From positions 1 through 6,074 of the forward strand of contig JAITPZ010000271.1 of NCBI GenBank assembly GCA_031289165.1: 6,074 nt of DNA. The letters run 5' to 3'. Below, in pieces: positions 1 to 4,971 of the stretch (its first letter is position 1; each line of letters opens with the position of its first letter). A model generated the notes under the pieces. It did no database searches and was not told where the DNA came from. It was given only the letters and a program-made list of their open reading frames with translations. This stretch comes from Synergistaceae bacterium (GTDB lineage: Bacteria; Synergistota; Synergistia; Synergistales; Aminobacteriaceae). Both the position numbers and the translations under genes were made by a program.

Positions 1-56
1 TCTTCGAGCTGTTTCAGTATCCCGTCCAGGCGCTCCAGATTTTCGCCGAAGTTCAT
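1..56 (-). CDS. xseB: Probable exonuclease VII small subunit (XseB), N-terminal fragment
   Basis: Only the first 18 complete codons are inside the window; the gene runs off the left edge. Reading from the ATG at 56-54, the peptide is MNFGENLERLDGILKQLE. This resembles the N-terminal helix of XseB proteins, a short two-helix family whose first helix has the pattern FExxLxxLExIVxxLE. XseB binds the large subunit XseA to form exonuclease VII, which degrades single-stranded DNA in the cytoplasm. The start is supported by a purine-rich ribosome binding site (GGAAGGTGA on the minus strand, 70-62) five bases upstream. The gene is divergent from rpmB. The fragment is too short for certainty; another small coiled-coil protein could begin this way, so the name is an inference from a brief match. 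Confidence 0.5.
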   Translation of the reverse strand, partial: MNFGENLERLDGILKQLE

Positions 57-75
57 ACCCTTCACCTTCCTTAAA

Positions 76-99
76 TATATCTTTAACTATATCTTTAGC
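76..99. repeat. Tandem direct repeat, two 12-bp units
   Basis: Two adjacent copies, tatatctttaac (76-87) and tatatctttagc (88-99), differ at one base. They lie 20-43 bp upstream of the minus-strand xseB start, where its promoter would be expected. On that strand they contain -10-like hexamers (for example TATAGT at 91-86) but no matching -35 that I can see. They may be a regulator site or just AT-rich promoter sequence. Confidence 0.6.
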
Positions 100-125
100 G
101 CATGTTTTCCATAGTACCCCATTTC

Positions 126-154
126 GACCCGAGTGTGATAAAATTCCTCGGGTC
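126..154. promoter_or_regulatory. Inverted repeat enclosing the rpmB -10 element (candidate operator)
   Basis: A perfect 8-bp inverted repeat, GACCCGAG at 126-133 and CTCGGGTC at 147-154, is separated by 13 bp. The arm centres are 21 bp apart, about two helical turns, as expected for a dimeric DNA-binding protein contacting one face. The extended -10 element lies entirely in the spacer. It is not followed by a T-run, so a terminator is unlikely. The arms are seen in the sequence; the operator role is inference. Confidence 0.5.
136..144 (+). promoter_or_regulatory. Extended -10 promoter for rpmB
   Basis: TGATAAAAT at 136-144 matches the extended -10 consensus TGnTATAAT with one mismatch. No good -35 hexamer lies 16-18 bp upstream, which is common for extended -10 promoters. 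Transcription would start near 150-152 and give a leader of roughly 70 nt before rpmB. Confidence 0.55.
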
Positions 155-174
155 TGTTCATGAAAAATATGCGT

Positions 175-200
175 GGGCGGGAGAGAGGATTTCCCGTCCC
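175..200 (+). other. Stem-loop in the rpmB leader
   Basis: Bases 175-182 (GGGCGGGA) pair with 192-200 (TCCCGTCCC) through eight base pairs with one bulged T at 197, closing a nine-base loop. The hairpin ends eight bases before the rpmB ribosome binding site. It could be a translational control element or mRNA-stability hairpin. No known riboswitch or ribosomal-protein binding motif was recognised. Confidence 0.5.
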
Positions 201-223
201 TGCAGGTCAGGAGGAGAGTATCA

Positions 224-424
224 ATGGCAAAGGTCTGTCAGTACTGCGGACGCGGTCCCGTCACGGGGAACGCGGTAAGCCACTCGAACCGGCACACGCG
301 CCGTCGTTGGCTGATCAACCTTCAGAACGCGAGGATCGACGTTGGCGACGGAAGTACCATGAAGGTCCGCGTCTGCGCGAAATGCCTGAAGTCCGGTTTC
401 GTGAAAAGGGCGGTAAGCGTTTGA
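224..424 (+). CDS. rpmB: 50S ribosomal protein L28 (zinc-type)
   Basis: This 66-residue protein is a full-length bacterial L28, a small basic component of the large ribosomal subunit. The N-terminus MAKVCQYCGRGPVTGNAVSH followed by SNRHTRRRWLINLQ is the family signature. Two CxxC pairs, C5/C8 and C51/C54, would form a zinc site, so this is the cysteine-containing paralogue type rather than the zinc-free form that some bacteria use under zinc limitation. The ATG at 224 is chosen because AGGAGGAG (209-216) sits seven bases upstream. An in-frame GTG at 173 would add 17 residues unlike L28 and place the ribosome binding site inside the gene. The gene stands alone, with an extended -10 promoter and leader hairpin upstream and an intrinsic terminator directly after the stop. 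Identification is very secure. Confidence 0.97.
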   Translation: MAKVCQYCGRGPVTGNAVSHSNRHTRRRWLINLQNARIDVGDGSTMKVRVCAKCLKSGFVKRAVSV

Positions 425-425
425 G

Positions 426-458
426 AAAAATGCGAGGTCATCGGACCTCGCATTTTTT
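426..458. terminator. Bidirectional intrinsic terminator between rpmB and the flavoprotein gene
   Basis: A perfect 14-bp stem, 426-439 with 444-457, closes an ATCG tetraloop. Its core is TGCGAGGTC/GACCTCGCA, flanked by an A-run on the left and a T-run (453-458) on the right, so it reads as a rho-independent terminator on both strands. It begins one base after the rpmB stop codon. On the minus strand it lies about 50 nt beyond the stop of the convergent gene ending at 509, and could serve both. Confidence 0.93.
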
Positions 459-508
459 GAATAGCCTGAGAATGATCTTTCAAATTACCTTCGACCTGAT
501 ATGGGATC

Positions 509-1042
509 TCAAAATCTGATGACTTTTGGCTCACCCGCGAACGAGTACAATCTTGCCGTGGCATCCCTGAGATACAACACCTGAGTGTTGTTGTCGTCCG
601 CGGAATACATGCCCTTCAATTCGGGATAGGTGTCCAGCATAAATTGTTTTGCTTCCCGTCTGTTGTCGTCGACGGCGGTGGCCTGTACCCGTATCCATTG
701 GCCCTTGTTGTCGTAGGCGCAAATCTCGATTTTTGGATTGGCGGCCATCTGCTTCGAGACATCCTTGACCTTCCCCGTCTGAATATAGAGCCTGCCCTCA
801 AAAATGGCGACGGTGCCGAGCGGGCGGACCCGCGGCTGATCGCCTTCCATCGTTGCCAGATAGTAATTACCGCAGCTCTTTATGAAATCGACGATCTCTC
901 TCAATCCGGACGCTTCCGATTCGATCGCTTCCCTGTCCCCCTTCTCGCCCTCCTTCCCGGTCGCGGCAAAGGAGATGCCGCAGGTTCCCGCAAAAAGAGC
1001 CACGACGAAAATCAACGCATGGAATACCGACCTTCTTTTCAC
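509..1042 (-). CDS. Exported pyridoxamine 5'-phosphate oxidase-like FMN-binding split-barrel protein
   Basis: The protein has 177 residues. Residues 1-26 look like a signal peptide: a basic start (MKRRSVF), a hydrophobic core (about 8-20) and an SFA|A cleavage site after residue 26. The mature part, from about residue 45, matches the pyridoxamine phosphate oxidase-related split-barrel flavoproteins: YYLATMEGDQPRVRPLG (60-76), then RLYIQTGKVKDVSKQ (84-98), NPKIEIC (102-108) and WIRVQATA (116-123). In the family, the arginines near the first motif and the T/K/S residues of the second contact FMN phosphate. The substrate is unknown; it is not a confident PdxH. The start is GTG, fixed by AGGAGG seven bases upstream. 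KRRSVF also fits a Tat-like RR-x-hydrophobic-hydrophobic pattern, which would allow export of a folded, FMN-loaded protein, but the n-region is very short. The gene may be a distal member of the hflK-hflC-acyP cluster or be separately transcribed. Confidence 0.85.
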   Translation of the reverse strand: MKRRSVFHALIFVVALFAGTCGISFAATGKEGEKGDREAIESEASGLREIVDFIKSCGNYYLATMEGDQPRVRPLGTVAIFEGRLYIQTGKVKDVSKQMAANPKIEICAYDNKGQWIRVQATAVDDNRREAKQFMLDTYPELKGMYSADDNNTQVLYLRDATARLYSFAGEPKVIRF

Positions 1043-1049
1043 TTAACTG

Positions 1050-1055
1050 CCTCCT
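1050..1055 (-). promoter_or_regulatory. Ribosome binding site fixing the GTG start at 1042
   Basis: AGGAGG on the minus strand lies seven bases before the GTG at 1042. No competing ATG starts a full signal peptide, so this site decides the start. Confidence 0.85.
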
Positions 1056-1083
1056 CATTCAATATGAAAGTATTAAAAGAAAT

Positions 1084-1158
1084 GGGCTCCGATTCAGATT
1101 AAAAACCGCAGTACGGGAGCGGAGCCCGTCGCATAAAACTGATCGCGCAGACGGGCTC
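1084..1158 (-). other. Intergenic region with mutually exclusive hairpins
   Basis: In a minus-strand transcript running from acyP into the flavoprotein gene, arm A (GAGCCCGTC, 1158-1150) is fully complementary to arm B (GACGGGCTC, 1130-1122; 19-nt loop). The overlapping arm GGGCTCC (1127-1121) is fully complementary to arm D (GGAGCCC, 1090-1084). A local ACGGG/CCCGT stem (1129-1125 with 1117-1113) also uses part of arm B. A fourth small stem, CCGC (1122-1119) with GCGG (1109-1106), is followed directly by TTTTT (1105-1101), giving a weak terminator. The structures compete for the same bases, as in attenuators, but no known leader class was recognised. The simplest alternative is an imperfect terminator after acyP. 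Confidence 0.45.
1115..1127 (-). repeat. 13-bp intergenic repeat, copy 1
   Basis: On the minus strand this reads GGGCTCCGCTCCC, identical to 3626-3638. It overlaps the arms of the competing hairpins between acyP and the flavoprotein gene. Confidence 0.6.
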
Positions 1159-1176
1159 TCCTGAAACTTTTCCGAC

Positions 1177-1455
1177 CTAACGCACGTCGAAGCCCTCCTC
1201 GACCGACAGTCGTTCGTCCTCCATCTCGACGTCTGAGATCCACGCGAACGGAATTCCGCCGTTTCGACACCACTCGACAATCGCCTCGACGTCCGCCTTC
1301 GATCCGGCTATAACGACTTCGACCCTGCCGTCCCAAAGGTTGGTGACCCAACCGTCCAGCCCCATTGCGCGTGCTTTGGAGCGAAAGGAAGCGCGAAACC
1401 CCACGCCCTGCACGCGCCCGGAAAATCGAACGCGCCTCTGAATCCTGTCCTGCAC
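1177..1455 (-). CDS. acyP: Acylphosphatase
   Basis: This 92-residue protein has the usual length and both active-site signatures of acylphosphatase. GRVQGVGFRA (13-22) is the phosphate-binding loop with catalytic Arg21, and GWVTNLWDGRVEVV (35-48) carries Asn39, which positions the nucleophilic water. The enzyme hydrolyses carboxyl-phosphate anhydrides such as acetyl phosphate or 1,3-bisphosphoglycerate in the cytoplasm; the physiological substrate in bacteria is generally unclear. The start is GTG, with AGAGGA (1466-1461) five bases upstream. It follows hflC by 27 nt on the same strand and is very likely co-transcribed with hflK-hflC. Nothing known links AcyP directly to HflKC, so the linkage may simply be convenience. 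No truncation or missing catalytic residue is seen. Confidence 0.95.
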   Translation of the reverse strand: MQDRIQRRVRFSGRVQGVGFRASFRSKARAMGLDGWVTNLWDGRVEVVIAGSKADVEAIVEWCRNGGIPFAWISDVEMEDERLSVEEGFDVR

Positions 1456-1482
1456 GTTTGTCCTCTTTCGAATGCTAACAGA

Positions 1483-2352
1483 TCAGGGCTTCGGCTCCGT
1501 GGTGTTCAAATACTTGAAGAGTCCCGTTTTGGGATCGACGACGAGGACGGTGCCCTCCTTAACGCCCTTTTGAAAGAACTCCACGGCCTTGATCTGCTCG
1601 TACAGGGAGAAGGCGCTGCCCATGGCTTCGGAGATAATGACCTGGGCCTGCTTGTCGCCCTCGCCGCGCAGGGTCTGGCTCTTTTTCAGTGCCGACGCGA
1701 TGATTTCCTGCGCCCTGCGATCGGCCTCGGCCGTGATGCGATTGGCCTCGGCCGTCCCCGCCGAGATGATACGCTGGGCGATGCGGACGCGCTCGGACTT
1801 CATGTTCGAGTAGATCGCCTGCAGGTTCTGCTCCGGCAGCGTGAAGTTGCGGATGGCCGTCAGAACGACGTCGACCCCCATATCTTTCGCCTGCTCCCTG
1901 ACCCGTTCCGTGGTCTGGGCAATGATCTCCTCGCGCTTACCGCTCAGGATGTCATCATATGTGTAGAGTCCAGCGACAACACGGATCGAGCCGAAAATGT
2001 TGTCGTCAATACGGCGAGCCAGAATATCCTGTGTTCGAATCTTTGTGTGAAACGCGGCCGGGTCGCTGATCTGATAGAGCATAATCGTGTCGAACACGAC
2101 ATTGCGCTTGTCCCCCAGCACGGCCTCGACGGGGGCGGAGTCGTGCTCCTGCAGCCATTTCGGGTATTTGTAGACGACGTCCAGAAAGGGAATCTTCGCG
2201 TGAATGCCCGGAGTTTGGTGGGTGCGGACAATCCTTCCGAACTGCGTCACGACGACAAACTCGTTGGTCGGCACGACGTAGAACGCTCCCATGAAAGCCG
2301 CCAGAACGATCAGAACAGCCGGCAAAGCGAAGAGAATTTTTTTGTTCGGCAT
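1483..2352 (-). CDS. hflC: HflC, SPFH-domain modulator of FtsH protease
   Basis: The protein has 289 residues. A single transmembrane segment (about 7-27) near the N-terminus is followed by an SPFH/band-7 domain. That domain starts at VPTNEFVVVTQFGRIV (27-42) and includes PGIHAKIPFLDVVYKY (48-63). From about 185 to 245 there is a charged, alanine-rich coiled coil (AEANRITAEADRRAQEII), with the HflC-typical RGEGDKQAQ at 229-237. The tail GTVLVVDPKTGLFKYL (267-282) is the usual HflC ending. In known systems HflC pairs with HflK as an inner-membrane cage, mostly on the outer face, that encloses FtsH and limits its access to membrane substrates. The ATG lies one base after the hflK stop, with an AAGGGGG ribosome binding site (2369-2363) inside the end of hflK, so translational coupling is likely. 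It is somewhat shorter than E. coli HflC. FtsH itself is not in the window. Confidence 0.93.
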   Translation of the reverse strand: MPNKKILFALPAVLIVLAAFMGAFYVVPTNEFVVVTQFGRIVRTHQTPGIHAKIPFLDVVYKYPKWLQEHDSAPVEAVLGDKRNVVFDTIMLYQISDPAAFHTKIRTQDILARRIDDNIFGSIRVVAGLYTYDDILSGKREEIIAQTTERVREQAKDMGVDVVLTAIRNFTLPEQNLQAIYSNMKSERVRIAQRIISAGTAEANRITAEADRRAQEIIASALKKSQTLRGEGDKQAQVIISEAMGSAFSLYEQIKAVEFFQKGVKEGTVLVVDPKTGLFKYLNTTEPKP

Positions 2353-2353
2353 C

Positions 2354-3409
2354 TCAGTTTATCCCCCTTCCCGTATTTTTCCCTTCCATGTTCCGGTAGA
2401 GGGCTTCCGGCGGCAGCGGAAGAACCTTCAGCGTCCCGCTGTCTCCCATATTTTCGACAAATACCACGTTCAGCTTCTTCCAGACCTCCGCCATGCCCTC
2501 GACCCACAGATTGAGGCGCGTCAGCTCGGGGTTGAGCGCATAGGCCTCCTGCAACAGACTCAGCCGCGCGGCCTCGCCCTCGGCCTCGGAAATGCGCCTG
2601 AACCTGTAGGACTCGCCCTCGTTGACCAGGATGGACGCCTGTCCCTCCGCCTCGGGCACCACCTTGTTAGCGTGGGCCTCGGCCTGGTAGATCATCGTCT
2701 TGACCTGCTCTTCTGCGGAGGTGACGCTGTTGTACTCCGCCTTGATGGCCTCGCTGACGTTGGTCTCCTGCAGGAGGACCTCATCGATTTTTATCCCCAT
2801 TTTCCGATCGTCGAAGAGGGTTTGGAGGCTCGCGTAGACTTCCTCCTGAATCTTCTGCTTGCCGCTGGTCAGCCCCTCGTCGAACAGAACGTTAGCGAAA
2901 ATTCGACGCATCGTCGCCATGCAGAGGTCGCGAAGCATCTTTTCCTTCTGCGCGATCGACTGGGGCAGGTTGAACATGTAATCCTCCGGGACGCCGATGT
3001 GGAAGTGCATGACCCACTCGACCTCGATGAGCTTGTTGTCCTTCGTCAGCATCAGTTTCTCGCTTTCGATGGGTCTGTCGGTCGGCCTGTTTTCGTAAAC
3101 GTTATGGCCCGTCCCGCCGTTGAAGCGAAAACCGAACTCCAGGCTCTGCTTGCGCTCCGCCGGTATGATATAGACCTCGTCGGCGAACGGCAACCTGACG
3201 TGCAACCCCGGATCGACCACGCCGCTGATCGCGCCGAACCGAAGAACGATTCCCTTCGAGTCCGACGGCACCGTATAGATGTTACCCAGCACGAGAACCA
3301 CCAGCAGGACCAGCAAAACGATCCATAACACATGTCGCATCAAAAAACGCAGAATCTTCCCCTGCAGCCCCGGATCGTTCGGATCCGGCATAATAATAAC
3401 CTTTGCCAC
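2354..3409 (-). CDS. hflK: HflK, SPFH-domain modulator of FtsH protease
   Basis: The protein has 351 residues from the GTG at 3409. A short cytoplasmic N-terminus precedes a strong transmembrane helix (about 23-42). The SPFH domain runs from about 45 to 225 (YTVPSDSKGIVLRFGAISG, then DPGLHVRLPFADEVY). A coiled coil at about 230-290 contains the HflK hallmark AEAHANKVVPEAEGQA (243-258) and ISEAEGEAARLSLLQEAY (273-290). The tail TRLNLWVEGMAEVWKKLNVVFVE (297-319) matches the TRxRLY-like region of HflK. It should assemble with HflC around FtsH. The start is set by GGGAGGG (3422-3416), six bases before the GTG. A TTG at 3460 would add 17 residues, place that site inside the gene, and is disfavoured. 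The long glycine-rich N-terminal stretch of E. coli HflK is absent. It is the first gene of the hflK-hflC-acyP cluster and divergent from sbcD. Confidence 0.92.
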   Translation of the reverse strand: MAKVIIMPDPNDPGLQGKILRFLMRHVLWIVLLVLLVVLVLGNIYTVPSDSKGIVLRFGAISGVVDPGLHVRLPFADEVYIIPAERKQSLEFGFRFNGGTGHNVYENRPTDRPIESEKLMLTKDNKLIEVEWVMHFHIGVPEDYMFNLPQSIAQKEKMLRDLCMATMRRIFANVLFDEGLTSGKQKIQEEVYASLQTLFDDRKMGIKIDEVLLQETNVSEAIKAEYNSVTSAEEQVKTMIYQAEAHANKVVPEAEGQASILVNEGESYRFRRISEAEGEAARLSLLQEAYALNPELTRLNLWVEGMAEVWKKLNVVFVENMGDSGTLKVLPLPPEALYRNMEGKNTGRGIN

Positions 3410-3415
3410 ACTGTT

Positions 3416-3422
3416 CCCTCCC
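3416..3422 (-). promoter_or_regulatory. Ribosome binding site fixing the hflK GTG start
   Basis: GGGAGGG on the minus strand lies six bases before the GTG at 3409-3407. It decides against the longer TTG-initiated form beginning at 3460. Confidence 0.8.
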
Positions 3423-3435
3423 AAATTTAAAATTT

Positions 3436-3455
3436 CGCAGTGCAGCTCACCTGCG
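3436..3455 (-). other. Stem-loop in the hflK leader
   Basis: CGCAG (3455-3451) pairs with CTGCG (3440-3436) on the minus strand, with a possible two-pair extension across a bulge. AT-rich AAATTTTAAATTT follows, just before the hflK ribosome binding site. It is too short to call a terminator with confidence, and might be a weak attenuator or chance pairing. Confidence 0.3.
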
Positions 3456-3473
3456 AGCAATTCATATTACATA

Positions 3474-3500
3474 TTGCAACGATTCGTATTGTACTATAAT
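3474..3500 (+). promoter_or_regulatory. Candidate distal promoter toward sbcD
   Basis: A consensus TATAAT (3495-3500) is preceded by TTGCAA (3474-3479, four of six -35 matches) with a short 15-bp spacer. It points toward sbcD. The spacer is suboptimal, so it may be secondary to the extended -10 at 3521. Confidence 0.4.
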
Positions 3501-3520
3501 CCCGTTTCACGACGCCTCCC

Positions 3521-3529
3521 TGGTATAAT
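3521..3529 (+). promoter_or_regulatory. Extended -10 promoter for sbcD
   Basis: TGGTATAAT is a perfect extended -10 (TGnTATAAT). No convincing -35 is seen at 16-18 bp. Transcription would start near 3536, leaving a leader of about 130 nt before sbcD. The leader contains an AGGGA/TCCCT stem (3615-3619 with 3635-3639) and the repeated 13-mer at 3626-3638, but no recognised riboswitch and no ORF with its own ribosome binding site. The rest of 3410-3667 shows no gene. Confidence 0.6.
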
Positions 3530-3625
3530 GAATCGTCGTTTCCGTTCAGGAAAAGCTGAAGGGAAGCGTTGATTATTCCTCCCGGGGGTTTCAGGGGGCC
3601 GGCGAGAATTCCGAAGGGACCGCGT

Positions 3626-3638
3626 GGGCTCCGCTCCC
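3626..3638 (+). repeat. 13-bp intergenic repeat, copy 2
   Basis: GGGCTCCGCTCCC here is identical to the minus strand of 1127-1115 in the acyP-flavoprotein gap. The two copies are therefore in inverted orientation in this window, yet each lies upstream of a gene in the same relative sense (sbcD, and the gene starting at 1042). Confidence 0.6.
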
Positions 3639-3667
3639 TGCGCTTCAATTCATGAGGAGGCTTGCGC

Positions 3668-4903
3668 ATGAGGATTCTGCACACGTCCGACTGGCATTTG
3701 GGACGGACGCTTTACGGGAAAAAACGTTACGCCGAGTTCGAGGCCTTTCTCGACTGGCTGCTGGGGATCCTCGCGGAGCGGAAGGTTGACGTTCTGATCG
3801 TCGCGGGCGATATCTTCGACACCACGACGCCCTCCAACCACGCACAGCAGCTTTATTATCGCTTTCTGTGCCGCCTGAACGCCACGGGGTGCCGGCACGG
3901 GGTGATCGTCGGCGGCAATCACGATTCCCCTTCCTTTCTGGACGCTCCGGCGGAGCTTCTGAGTTTTCTGGATATCCACGTCATCGGCGCCGTCACGGAG
4001 GATCCCGGGGACGAGCTGCTGATGTTCCGTGGCCCGCAGGGCGATCCGGAGCTGCTGGTCTGTGCCGCTCCCTGCCTGAGAGACCGGGACCTTCGTGTTT
4101 TCGAGGCGGGGGAAAGTCTCGAGGAGAAGGAACGGCGGCTGATTCAGGGCATCAGGGAGCACTACCGGGAGCTCGGGGTTTTGGCCGGGGCCCGTCGTTC
4201 CGAAGCCGGGAAAAACGTCCCCGTTGTGGCCACGGGGCACCTTTTTGCCGCAGGAGGAAGAACGGCGGAGGGGGATGGAGTCCGCGACCTTTACGTGGGA
4301 TCTCTGGCACACGTCGGTGCGGATTGTTTCCCGGATTGCATCGACTACCTCGCCCTGGGGCACCTGCACGCTCCCCAGAGGGTGGGTGGAGACGATTTCA
4401 GGCGCTACAGCGGAGCGCCTCTGGCGATGAGCCCAGGAGAGGCGGGGCGGGAGAAGAGCGTGGTCTTCGTCGACCTGTCCGCAGCGGAAAAACGGGTGGA
4501 GCTGATCCCCGTTCCGGCCTTTCAGGCGATGGAACGCATCACGGGAGACATGAGTGCTTTGGAGGAACGCCTTCGGGAGCGGATCTTTCAGGGGAGCGCG
4601 GCCTGGATCGAAATCGTGTACGACGGCTCGGAGCTCGTTCCCAACCTGCAGGAACGCCTGAACGCGATCGTCGCCGGCTCGGAGCTGGAGATTCTGCGGA
4701 TAAGGAACATGAGGGTCGTACGGACTTTTCTCGACTCCGACTCCCTGACCCCTGGCGAGTCTCTGGACGAACTCGACGTCTCGGACGTTTTTTCGCGTTG
4801 CCTCGACGCCCGATCCATACCCGACACTCAGCGCCCGGAGCTCCTGAACACCTATCGGGAACTTCTCGCCCGCATGGACTCGGAAGACCCCCGGGCTGAA
4901 TGA
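3668..4903 (+). CDS. sbcD: SbcD, Mre11-type nuclease subunit of SbcCD
   Basis: The protein has 411 residues, close to the usual SbcD length. All metallophosphoesterase motifs are present: DWHLG (D8, H10), AGDIFD (D48, D51), GGNHDS (N84, H85, D86), ATGHLF (H191) and LGHLHAPQ (H232, H234). Together they form the two-manganese active site. The capping region (about 245-285, RRYSGAPLAMSPGEAGREKSV) and a C-terminal helical domain for SbcC binding follow. With SbcC it makes an ATP-dependent double-strand exonuclease and hairpin endonuclease that opens DNA palindromes and protein-blocked ends. The ATG at 3668 is chosen because AGGAGG (3655-3660) lies seven bases upstream; the in-frame TTG at 3662 would leave only one base. 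The gene is divergent from hflK and followed by sbcC after 123 nt. No defects are seen. Confidence 0.97.
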   Translation: MRILHTSDWHLGRTLYGKKRYAEFEAFLDWLLGILAERKVDVLIVAGDIFDTTTPSNHAQQLYYRFLCRLNATGCRHGVIVGGNHDSPSFLDAPAELLSFLDIHVIGAVTEDPGDELLMFRGPQGDPELLVCAAPCLRDRDLRVFEAGESLEEKERRLIQGIREHYRELGVLAGARRSEAGKNVPVVATGHLFAAGGRTAEGDGVRDLYVGSLAHVGADCFPDCIDYLALGHLHAPQRVGGDDFRRYSGAPLAMSPGEAGREKSVVFVDLSAAEKRVELIPVPAFQAMERITGDMSALEERLRERIFQGSAAWIEIVYDGSELVPNLQERLNAIVAGSELEILRIRNMRVVRTFLDSDSLTPGESLDELDVSDVFSRCLDARSIPDTQRPELLNTYRELLARMDSEDPRAE

Positions 4904-4971
4904 TTTTGGATGCTTTTTATTATGGAGCTCAGAGGTCTTAAACGGGCTAAATCGTCAACACGGAATAAGTC

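Noticed and set aside
57..125. Minus-strand sigma70 promoter for xseB
   Set aside because: TATAGT-like hexamers exist, but no -35 with acceptable spacing was found, so I did not annotate one.
160..519. 119-codon ORF overlapping rpmB in another frame
   Set aside because: The rpmB frame encodes a complete L28 and has the ribosome binding site; this frame also runs through the terminator hairpin.
976..984. Lipobox at Cys21 of the exported flavoprotein
   Set aside because: The residues before Cys are A-G-T; a canonical lipobox has L/V/I at -3 and A/G/S at -1. An SFA|A signal peptidase I site fits better.
1043..1100. Separate sigma70 promoter for the flavoprotein gene (TTTAAT at 1077-1072 on the minus strand)
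   Set aside because: The -10-like hexamer is fair, but no -35 match appears at 16-18 bp and it is not an extended -10.
1570..2514. 314-codon plus-strand ORF opposite hflC
   Set aside because: Antisense to hflC across its length, with low-complexity translation, no family resemblance and no start signal.
2291..3328. 345-codon plus-strand ORF opposite hflK and the start of hflC
   Set aside because: It is antisense to clear HflK/HflC coding sequence, its translation is rich in Arg/His/Leu/Gln with no recognisable domain, and it has no ribosome binding site. It is a frame shadow of GC-rich genes.
3410..3460. Longer hflK beginning at TTG 3460
   Set aside because: The strong GGGAGGG site lies inside that extension, six bases before a GTG, and the extra 17 residues do not resemble HflK.
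3868..4899. 343-codon plus-strand ORF inside sbcD in another frame
   Set aside because: Gly/Arg/Pro-rich translation typical of an out-of-frame read, overlapping an intact SbcD with all catalytic motifs.
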